From positions 11,612,501 through 11,676,500 of the forward strand of contig NW_027480432.1 of the NCBI RefSeq assembly GCF_051401765.1: a DNA stretch of 64,000 nucleotides, given 5' to 3'. The notes below the pieces were generated by a model. The model was not told the DNA's origin. It was given only the letters and a program-made list of their open reading frames with translations, and ran no database searches. The stretch comes from Calliopsis andreniformis. Its lineage: Eukaryota; Arthropoda; Insecta; Hymenoptera; Andrenidae. Each line of letters opens with the position of its first letter. The first letter of the stretch is position 1. The translations under genes were made by a program, and so were the position numbers. Below are positions 28,001-40,000 of the stretch, piece by piece.

Positions 28001-31000
28001 ATCAGAGAAGTATCTATCTATATATTCGAATAAACTGATTTATATTATTCTTTAAATTACTAATATCAAATGGTTATATCGTAAATAATGGAATACCATA
28101 GAAAAGAATAGACAAAAACAGAGAAAGTAAGAGAGGAAATTCGATCGACTCACCCTTGCATTGCCTACTTCTGCAATGGCGTGCGCGCGCGCAACACACA
28201 GAAAGAGAGAGATAGAGGGAAAGAGGTGGGGTGTAGAGTAGAAATGTCGATAAAACGTGTTGGCCAATGAGGAAGCTTGGTTTGACGTCATAGTCATGGC
28301 ATTGGCCAATCAAGACCGACCAGTAACGTCACCATTAGAGTGGAAATAAGCCGACCCTAGCCAGAAGTGAGGCTTTTCTCCCCTGTATGGGGGGGTGGTA
28401 GTGGTGGAAGAGGAGGAGGGTGTGGATGTTACTAGAAAAGAGGGGTTGGTTGGTAGGAAATAATAAGAACCGTGAAGAAGGGGGAAATACGAACGAGAAT
28501 ACAGGGAAAGAGATGGAGGCGGTTCAGAGATTCTGTGTAGATACTGCAGAATCGTGGGTGACAATTCAGGCAACCCTAATTCAGGCAATATCGGTTCCCG
28601 CGAAACAATAAATATTACCTGATGTAAAATGGCGATGGACAACCTATTGTTTTATTTCGGCAGGTTCAAAAGTTGGTAATCCAAATGAAATGTCTCTGTC
28701 TTGTACAAGTAATAGATACATTCCAATAAACAACAGTAGAAGTTGAACATTTTGCGTAATGGTTTTCAAAGCTATATAAATATGTTCAATGAGTGTTGTA
28801 CCTTTCGAAAATCCAGTATAATGTTACTTTTTTCACGAGAAAACAAATTACCTATATGTCGACTAATTTAGTAGTATCATTAGACGCAATGAAATTAAAA
28901 CAGATGAATAAGACGTCACGAAAATCTATATACATACAGCGTAATACAATAATATTAACCACCATTAATATCTCCGTTATTTTTATAGATATGGAAGAGA
29001 ATTTGTCACACAAAAGCTGTATGGCATGGAGGATGCCATAGTATGATATTGATAATTTTTTTTATAGGTAGAGGGCTTTCGGAGTTCCGGAGGTCATCTT
29101 CTTTTTTAAATGGCATGCTATACTTTTTATTCATAGTATCATTTACGCATACAGACGTTATCAGAACGCGAGCTGGAAGAGTCAGTCCCTGATAGTGTTA
29201 ACTAAGGTCGCTCCGTGTGTCACAATAGTAAAATATGTAGCAGGTATTTAGACGATTTCAATTATCATTGTCTTGGCCTGTTATCTATTACTGAATAATC
29301 TTGTTTTGGAGGTCATTGAAATCGTCTAAATATTCACTATTTTATTAGGAATAAAAAAATATAGTATGCAATTTAAGAAAGTGGAGGTAACCTCCAAAAC
29401 TCCGACACTCTTCTAGCGATAAGAAAAGTATTGCTGTCGAATTATGACCCCCTACATGATATATAACTTTTATTTGACAAGTTTCTCCATATCTTTAAAA
29501 ATGATGAAAATACTTATGGAGATCAAGGTTACTGCTTAAATAACTTGTACATAATCCGTACGTATGCATGTACTAACACCTTTATACCGATACCCAAGCA
29601 AATATAAAATTTGTATCAGATATTCAATGTCACTCTTAAACGTAACAGGTATTTAAATTTGTCTTTATTGTATCAACAGGTCTGGTTTCAAAATAGAAGA
29701 GCAAAATACCGGAAGCAGGAAAAGCAGCTCCAGAAAGCTTTGACTCCAATTCCTGCCTGCCAAGGTGCTATGATGAGGAATATTTACCCTGGTGCTAGCA
29801 GAGGTTATCAGCCTTATCCTCATCCACACAATAGCATAAATGGAATAAATCGCTATCCTCAAGTAAGTTTTAATTCCAAATTTAATATAAGTGTAAAGAA
29901 GCAACCTTTTACGGAACTATTAGTACTGTTCTATCTGCAATCTACAAGATACATTAAGAAAGAATATACATTAAGTCATATAAGATTCTTTTAAAAGAAT
30001 ATATTTTTCTTCATTATTCATGTTAAAGGGGCTGAAAATCACCCTCAAAATTAGATGTGAAATAAGTAGGTACGTGACCTAATATCTCAGATCTGTTATA
30101 AAACATTACTAAATGCGAAGAACAATATTTTATCCGAAAAATCAACAAAAATATAGATATTATTTTCCACTATATTGTTTAAGCAAATAGATATCTTTAA
30201 AAACCACAAAGTTTTAAAAAATATGTAATCGTCCAGTTTACATTTTTTACCAATACCAAATATTTTCTAAGATACTAGGTCACATATATTTTACAGTTCG
30301 GGAGCATTTTTCATCACTTCAACAGGAAAATAGCAAGCAAAAAGGACACATGTCGAATATTTAAAGCTAATTCACAAATCTGCGGAGTATCATAAAAATC
30401 AGATATTTACCCCTTGGGAAGCTACCTTCGGCATTCGCGGTACCAAAATACCTATTCATTCTATTCGTTTTTCCCCATCGAATTTCTTTCGTCTTTATTC
30501 AACTAAAATCTAAATATCTACTTGTATTATTAATTAATTTCTGTTAAGAACACGGCAGTCACTTGTTCTACAAGATGTGAAATCTAGTTTAATTGATCAA
30601 TTGTTGTCAAGTATTGATGCCTTACTTGATGCCTACCTATTGATGTAGAAACAAAACAATTGATGAGTTGTTAAGAATTAACAATTAACAAGGATAATCA
30701 GCTAGATTTACAAACTGTAATAATTAGATTTGTGTCTACATGCTTAGATATGTGCATACATATATTAGTATTACAAAGGCATGTTGCATTTTTAAAGTGC
30801 AGTGTTGTTTGATGCTAAGTGATAATCAACAAAGAAAGAATCAATCGTGTAGTAATTATTGTTTAAGAAATCAGTTATTATGATATTAAGTGAAAAACTT
30901 TTTCTAGTGAGAAAGGGAAAACTTATTACCTTGGAAACAAAATGAAATATCATAAAAATCTTCGAGAATAAAATGAGAAATTTGGACATCAGTAGGAAAG

Positions 31001-34000
31001 GAATCTTCCAACAAAGGCAGTTAAAAATTTGAAAAGCAAAAAGTGAATCTTAGCAAAAGTAAAAGATTATCGATTAATATATAATAATATCACTAACAAA
31101 TACCATGGACTTGTTGCTGCATTATTAAAGCATTATTAAAGATATAATGCTGTCATTAGTTACAATTTAAAAGATGCCCATCTGATCAGGGATAATGAAG
31201 TAAAATTAATTTTTGAAAAATTATAAATTGTAGCTAGAGATGAAGGAAATATTGAACAGTTTTTTGCAAGCAATTTATGATATACTCCTTTTAAGCAACG
31301 TTGTAATTAGCAAAGCATTACACTTATCGGAGAATATAGTGGATCGGTGAATGCAGAGTATGATAAAATTACTTTTAATCTCAGCAAAACTGTATTGTTT
31401 TGGAAAAAAAGTCTAAAAAGACCTTCGGTATACAAAAAAACAATTTCCTGATTTTTAAATTTCGAAGACCAAATCACGATAATGCTCGGTGGAAATGTTG
31501 CTGAAGATTCTAAATTAACGTGTCTCTTAATTTGTTGTTCTGAAAATCGAAGAACATTTAAAAATGTTACTAAAAAGACTCTGCCTAAAATATGGACATA
31601 AAATTGCAAAGCCTAGGTTACGATACCTGTTTTTAAAGTGTGGATGTGTAATCACTTCATTGCTAAGGTTATACATGATTATTGTTTCTAAAATTTACCA
31701 TTTCAAACATTCTTATTATTGGATAATGCTTTAGCATTAATTTCCTTATAAAAAACAATATCAATTCATAAGTAAAAATAGCTTTGTTTACCTCCAAAAA
31801 GGCCAAGTTTGATTTAATCTATGAATCAAAGGGTGAAAAAATATTAAAAGCTTATTTAGATCCTTATAATAAAAAACTAAAGATACCACTTAATTGGAAA
31901 TGCATAAAATGCACTTCAAATAAAATTCTCTAACATAATTTTAACTACAAACTATATCTCAGACGACTACTGTATAACGTTAACAAATACCGATGAAAGT
32001 AACATTATTAACTAATATTAATCAGTACAAATAAAGAAGTGTATTCCATGCACTTCCACTAATGTGAAAGCGTCTAAATATTTATGCTCGGTAGTGTACA
32101 TATGCATATAGTTATAATGTTAATAGAGGTACATATTATTCATTTGCTGCAACAGTGACATACCTTTAAAATCATAATTTTAATGAAGATATAACTTCAT
32201 TTCACGTAAACAACTCGGATTTTGAATACAAATATCAGAAAAACAGTTATTTTTTTAGAATTTTATGAAATATACAACATGCAACATGTACTATAGCCAC
32301 CTCAGCTTACGTTGTTTTCGATTTACTATGTCGCTTACTTCAGAACTAATTAGTAGACAAGGTTAGGGGATCACTCTATTAAATTTCAATTTCGCAATAA
32401 CTTAGAATTTTTATTTTTGTGTACAATTGAAACAAAATGCCTCTCAAAACGCGTTTAATAAATCGTGTTATATTAACTTATGAACACTCAAAATGGAGCG
32501 TCATAAATGTGTGGAATAACTTCATCGGAATCATTAAAATTTAAATAGTTGCATAATTATCCGCGTTTCAATCAGAAGTAAAAATTTCGAGTAAGTGTCA
32601 AGTTTACACATAGGTTGCTACAAATCCAGTAACCGATGTCTCTTCGCGAATGAATTCGATGCGTTTCTCGTTAATGATTTTAACCGAGGTATTAAATTGA
32701 AGTGCACCTGAGCGTACGTCCGGCGCATCGCTATCGGTCGATGTACCTAAATTGCATTTCGACTGATTAGTTGGGTCGGACGGATTACCGAATGCCTACC
32801 AGTTTAATTAAGCCAATAATTCGTCGAGCGTGCCGGTTTGCCAAATAAAAACGCTTTGAAATTCCTTTAATCGATCTTCGAAACCGCGGTTGAAATTTCA
32901 CTGTGACAAGATTATCGAACAATATTCGCTACATCTTCATTGTCTTGGTTGTTTAATAAAATGTCTAGCACAACGTAACAAGAGGCTCATGTAACAATTG
33001 AATATTTAAATGGAGCTATTTGGACCTTCTTGGTTTTCTTTTAGTTGCGCATATTATTCAGTGACACTGTAATAAGAATAACAAGGAAGCTAAGTTAGAT
33101 AAATCTAAGTAGTAAAGTTCATTAATGTTACAAGAATTTTGTCCTTGACTTCTGTGTATATTGAACAAATAGGCACGCCATATGAAATTTATCTTGTCTT
33201 GAGAAATTTATCTCTATAGTTAATTTTTTACCTGCTTTACCAAATTAACTACTTATAATAAAATAGCATAATCGTAATTTACTAAATTGTAATTGTAAAT
33301 TCTTGGACATTGTTAGAATATAAGAAAAAATAAATATGAATTATCTATACGACACAGAATCAGTATATTTCAAGCAGAGAATTTTGGAAATTAATAATAA
33401 TTGAAACAGTTTTACTTAAAATGGATTGGTTATTGAAGATGATTATAACTGAACAAAATATTCTGAAATATAATAATTAGTGAGATGAATTGAAATAGTG
33501 ATTCTTTGAAAGATATTAGAAATAATTATTTAAAATAATATTGTGTGCACCTGAAATTGCATTGGTCATTTCAAGCATCTATTCTTTTGTGTAATTCTTA
33601 TTAAAGAAGGATAATAAATAAAAAATGTAGAACAAACGGAGGGGGTTAGAGTATATGTATTGTTACTACTAGATAGAATTCAAAATACATTATGGAAAGT
33701 TGTTTTACATAACTACATAAATCATTAGCTTATTTTTAGTGTTAACTTCTTACTCATTCTACTATATGTAAACATGAATATTAAGATACAAACACAGTTA
33801 TTAGCGGATAAAATAATATTGGACATCCGCGACGAAAGTGAGACAACTCAGAAAAGCAGATACGTTTTTCAGAGGAAGCGAAGCAGTAAACAAAATGAAT
33901 TACTAGAAGACATGTTTGTATTTTCTATTTGTACCTCTCAACAGTCCTATAAATTGATTTCAAATTTTTTTTTTTAAATTTAGTTACCAATAAGTACTAA

Positions 34001-37000
34001 GATATGATGATATTCAAATCATAATAGTAAATTTTAAATAAAATAATACTTAGGCAAACAAATGTGATCTAAACTCAATAGAGGTATTAATTTTTTGGCC
34101 ACCGAAATTAAAACGTAACGTAATTTAATAACAGGAAAAAAAATCAGTGTGTGGTCGAATGTTGAGGATGTGATTACCTAACACTGAGTGATGGGTGTGG
34201 AATATTGGATGCGTGATTAGCACCTCAAATAACACACGACATCTTAAAGACGTCTATTTTATTTTACGACGTAATTTGTACGTTTTCTTGACATTTTTAG
34301 GGCCTTACTGGGCGTCTTTAAGACATCTCTATGCTATCTGGGACTGGGGTAATATTAATATCTCTTTAAAATTTCAGTGGTCCAAGTGAAGTTTAAATTA
34401 GGAAAGTTGTAACAGTTCATTTCTATTACTATAATTTCAGTCCCCAAAGGAATGTTTTATGTTCCACTACCGTATTCCACGCAACGCGCATCCTCCTATG
34501 TACGAGCCACTGTTAACCACACATCCAATATTCCACACCACCCAATTTTAACCACGCACCCAGCTAACCTCAAAGTAAACTCAAACACAATGTAAACCTC
34601 TACTAAACTTAACCCAAACTTATCCCAAACCTTGAGAATACTGAAAAAGAATATTGAAAATAACTTATAAGGACCAATTCCTCAAAATATTCTCTCCAAA
34701 AATCCCCGACAATATATCTCATTAAAAAGTATTAAGTAGCTATATAATAGTTAATAACTAAAAGTACATATGCTGTTTTCTAATTTTTTATTTTTATGTT
34801 TTAAAGTGAAAACATACAATACAAAACTTTAAGTATTTATAATACTATTTTGAAACAAGAACACTTTCATTTATATTACGATTTGTTTGTCCAGATGGGT
34901 ACGACGTCTTATCCGAGTATGACGCAACCATTTTCTATGTCTCATTCAGCGTCCAACATGTCGGCAGTCACCGGTATGAGACAGGATGCAATGGGTAAGT
35001 GTTTCTAATTCTTAGTTATAGAATAATGAACTAAATAATTATAGATTATAGTCGATTACGGTCATTTTGAATATGTTGCTATTGATATCCATCTCTTTTT
35101 TGGAAGAGTTTATTATGTGCAGAGCAATTTTTAATTCGTTAATAGATTATCGAATACTTACAAAAATAAGTGATGAACCTACTTTAGTATTACATACAGG
35201 AATCATACGTTAATTTAGAAGTAAACTCTTACTTAAAAAAGATATACATATGTACATAGGTATTTACTGCATAGTATTATTTTAATGAATACAGTGAGTA
35301 TTTTATTGTAAAAGTGTCGAGTTTATTATTTGAAAAATAATTCTAAAATCGAGACGCCCACAAAGAATACATGATCAATCTCTCTATTCGTTATAAATTC
35401 GTAAATAAATCGAAACAGAAATGCAGAAAGAATTTATATTGGTTTTACATTCTATATCTAATGATGTACGTAGCATTCTCCTATTTCTACTTGAAAATAG
35501 TAGTTTTTTAACCCTTTCTTTCCCTCCGTAGCTAAACGACTACGTATCTGTCGACATCAGGGTGTGCCATTAAATTGACACACCGATATATCTTGTAAAC
35601 AACTAAATAAAACAAAAAAACTGGGATACGTCCTCCTCGATATTAAGGGGGGATTAAAATGCCATTATTAGATAGTTTTTTAATATGTGGGTACTTTCAA
35701 GGTCACTTCGAGATCAGCTTTTACTCTTGAAATAGAAATATGTATTTTTGCAGAGATGAATTTTGCAGATAAAAAATTCATGAATGACTAGACAAAAGGA
35801 TTCCAATTGGAATATTTGCTTATTTCGATCTAAATATTTTTGGTAAAAATTTCGCAATTCTCTAATTTTTCTGTTAAGTGCATATGTTATAGTTAAAACC
35901 CAAAATTAGTCAAAACTAGTTTTAACTAAGGAGTCTCATCAGTACTAGTTTTGATTAGCTAATTTTAGAAAATGCAAAACGTTTTAGTCAATACCAATAT
36001 TGCTTAAAAATTATTCTTAGGCTAAAACCAACAAAACATCCTCATCGTCGAAACCCGATTTCAGGTCAAACTAGTCGTAATCAGAGAAAACTAGGGTAAA
36101 GGGTTCAAATTTCGTTCCCCAAACGACTTTTTATATCTTTCAAAAAAATTTCTATAAGCACTTTAAAGTCATGTATTCTTTTTATCACTTTTTTTCTAAA
36201 ATCTTATATAAATAAAACTAAAGATAGAAATCTGAAACTATGCGGTTTTGATTTAGTAAAAAGTATTCCTAATTTCGTCCCCCTTAGGTTTAATGATAAA
36301 AAAATAGTTTTTAGTAGGTCAAAAATACGTTATAATTGTATTTTCTATACTTGGAAAATATTTTACTTATACAATCAGAAAAATAATGTATCTGTTGAGC
36401 ATAAATAAAACAAGAAGTAAACAATATGGTTATGTGCAAATATTGTACAAAAACCGATTTATTTGAAGTGTTTCATTTGAAACGTCCGGTACATCTGATT
36501 CATTTTTCTCCTCTTATATCGCTCGAAAACTGCATTACATATGGACCATAAGGAAATTAGGACCATTATAAAGGGACGAAGTTAAGCACAACATCACTTT
36601 TTAATGTAACGATCAATTTTACTTAACAAATGCAAAACAAGATTGCCATTTTGGAATGTCAAAATATAGATTATAAGCTACATCCGAGAAAAAAAAACAT
36701 GATAGAATTATCTACTTTAGGTACTGAAACGTGATTTCAAATATGACCAAGCATTATATTGGTACACGTATAAAGTAAACAACTGTTATAAGTCGTAGTG
36801 AAATTAATGGACTCTTTTGTTTATCCTGACAGCTTATAAGAATCATATTTAACATAAGATTACATAATCCCTACCAGATTTCAATATTTAACATCACAGA
36901 TAGATTGAGGGACGAGATTAGGTATGGGGACGAACTTTGGGTGCTTTCCCCTAATATTAATTGCAATATACGTATACTGAAGAAATCTATTTAATATTTT

Positions 37001-40000
37001 ATTTCTTACAATATTGTATACTTTTATAACATTTTGAATTACAAAGACTTTCCGATCTGTCGATGAACTGGGTCCCCGCCAATCTGGATGATTTTTAAGT
37101 ATGTAGTAGAAATCAACGTTCTTAATAATTTTTTCTTATAAGGTACTTGTCCATATTTCTGCGCCTTTCAACTACAATCATTTACAAAAACTAAATTTTT
37201 ATATATAAAGTGAGGAATTTTTTTAAGTTAAGCTTACTTGTTACATGTAAAATTAAAAAAAGGTATTACACTCTGAAAAATGATTTAAATTTATAAGCAC
37301 AGAAATAGGTATGGGTACCAAAATGTAGACAAGTACCCTATGTAATCAACAGTAAATTATAGCTTCCAAGATATTGGCAAAAAAGTGTTCAGTACAATTA
37401 CATTGAATTTTGTCTATACGTGTGTATCCGTGAGAGAGACAAACACAATCAACACGTTGGCCGATTGGTAGGTCTGATTACACGAATCATTGGTATCACT
37501 ATTGACGAAGTATAATCCTTATACTTCATCAGTGGTCTCACACTCTAACCGATTTGGATGCTGGGTTAGATTGGGTGACGTGTGTTGGAATATTGGGTGT
37601 GTGATTAATACTGATTGTGAGTGGTATTGATTGAAACACTTTGTGCAGTGAGAAGTGGAAGTTTTCGTTAACAGCATTCTGATAATTTTAAAATTAATTC
37701 AAAACTAGTATTAACTGACTTCGGGTTTTGACTGTAGCATATAGACGTATAGAGTGTTCGACAACAGATGTATTACAATATTGAATTCTATTTCTTCATG
37801 TTACTGTTATGAACGCGAATCCCAAGGATTAGCTTAATATTTTTTCCATACTATTTCTCCTTTCTAATCTAGATTCTACAGCGTTTTGAAAATTAACAAA
37901 ATTGAAGTATTTGTAACACTAGATTACACCAGTTCTTTGTAAGTCACAGACTTTGCTTTGTGGATTTCTTTCGTTTAGTGGATTCCTATAAATGTAGTGT
38001 TTACTATTATAAAATGTTGTTTGCCTCTGCAAAATAATGTATAGGATGGATATATTTATATTTTTTAATAACATTGCCTTTATATAATTTCGGCCCTTAA
38101 TGAGTTAAAGTGCATCAGTATACAGCTTGTTTGATGACAGGTGTCAGAAATTTAAAGAGTTGATTCTACATGTTGAAATAAAATGAGAATCAAGAATAAT
38201 AATAATATACTTGTTGCCTCATTTTAGAGTCCTTAATTGTTGAGAAAACGCTTAAAATTCGCGCGAAACACATCTGACTCGAGATATACATATTTTACCG
38301 ATTACGTTGTATCTAACTTGAGACTTATTATACTGGCTTTGCTATATCTGATTTGAAATTTATCTTATTGAGCTTACTATGTCTAACTTGGTACTTATTC
38401 TACTGATTTGGCAGCAACAGCAGTAAAATAAGACCAAGATCAGGTACACTTTATGCATACTTTGGGCATTTTCTCAACGTTTAATAACTATGGAACGAAA
38501 CCTTAAACGTAATTTTGCCATTTTTGATTGTTTTCCTATTTTGTCTTATAGAATCAGCCCTTAGGATTTCTGATAATTGTCATCAAACACTCTGTATTCT
38601 CACTGTTACTGATCATGTATGATTCCTTTCTGAAAAGATGTAACTCACTCTTCTGATAGTGATATTCTATTTTTGATTACAAAAAGCATAGCTTATAAAG
38701 AAAGCTAAGAAGGCAAGGAATATAGCTGAACCAATAAGCACAAGTTTTCTATAAATCATTATATTTATTACTAGGAATATAGAAGAATAACAAAAAATAA
38801 ACATTATAATTATTTTGATTACAGTTAGGAGTAACATAGGACATTTTTTCAATAATTAATATCTTGTTTAGGAGTAACAGGAACAATAGATTGACTCGGT
38901 TTTACACCACATCCAATACTTGACAATATCTAATATATTATTTACTTTTAATATTTCGTCCACAACCCTTTTGCTTGCAAAACTGCACTAATTCGCTTTG
39001 ACATACTTTCTATTAATTCTTGGAATAATCCAGAGATATTTGTTCTCACTGTTTTTGAAGTTTATTTACAAATCTGTGATTGGAGTTGATTGGGAGCCAT
39101 ATAAATCTCGAAGTCGTCTGTTTAGTAAACCACATAGATTCTCTATGGGGTTGAGACCAGGTCTCTGTGCAGAGCAATCCAGAATAGAAAATTTGTTAGT
39201 TCTGAGCCAATTTTTTACGCTTTTAGCAGTCTGCTTAGGGTCTCGGTCATGCACGAAAATTACATTTTCTTCTTCAAAAGGTATGTTTTCAACAACAGTT
39301 ATGAGATGGTCTTGTAAAATATCCTTGTACATGTACTGATTCACGATGCCATTAATTCGGTGCAGTGATTCAATACCAAATGCTATATAGGCATCCCCAA
39401 AACATTAGGGATCCGCCTCCATGCTTTACCGTTTGCTTTACATGTCGTAATTTAAGCCTTTTATTTTTACAAATTCATCACCAAGTATGTTATTTGAACA
39501 AATTCTGTTAATTTTGGTCTCGTCTGACCTAATGACCCGTTACCATTCAGTAGTCGTCTAGTTTTGATATTTTTTGATAAATTCCAAACGAAATTTAATA
39601 TTTTTCTTCGATAACATTGGCTTCTTTTTTTTCTTAATGCTTCTAAACTTAGGTCCTTTGAGGGTTCTTTGTGCTGTCCATTTGCTTATTTGTACATTCG
39701 TGTCTTCTTTTAATCATTTTTCAGCCATAATGGCACTCGAAACTTCACCAGATGTGACAAACCGTATAATCCTTCGTTCATCCTGCGGTGATCATTTTTG
39801 TGGTCTTTCTCCAACATTTAATAATATACTTTTACACTATTTTTTTTCTTATTCTCTGCACTGTCGATTGAATAACACTACAATTTTTCGCCGTCTGACG
39901 TGTTGACAAGCTGTCATTCAAAAGAGAAATGGCTTATTTTAAATAATTTGAAGCAATTGACTTCATATTTATTCTTACTTCACTTGCGTGCTTTTCTGTT

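Larger units (their letters stand above)
18985..29679 (+). other. Homeobox intron (10.7 kb)
   Basis: Contains the 706-bp inverted repeat near 21.2-21.9 kb, half of a family A element at 26.4 kb, a promoter-like island at 28.1-28.6 kb and a MITE at 29.1-29.4 kb. Other GC-richer patches at 22190-22400, 24000-24260 and 25370-25660 may be regulatory. The stretch 27480-27720 is full of TCAAGTA/ACTCAA words without clear borders. No further exon was recognised. Confidence 0.7.
29863..34894 (+). other. Homeobox intron (5.0 kb)
   Basis: Holds the decayed pogo/Tigger transposase (31.2-31.8 kb), a GC-richer island (32.64-32.90 kb) and an inverted-repeat element (34.2-34.5 kb). The remaining DNA is AT-rich without recognisable features. 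Confidence 0.7.

Noticed and set aside
28052..28642. Overlapping frames on both strands as genes
   Set aside because: Low-complexity Ser/Thr/Pro or Arg/Ser translations of GA- and GC-rich simple sequence in a promoter-like island.
38667..38852. 61-codon hydrophobic minus frame as a small membrane protein
   Set aside because: It lies in the left inverted repeat of the Tc1 element and its counterpart in the right repeat encodes something else in a different frame.
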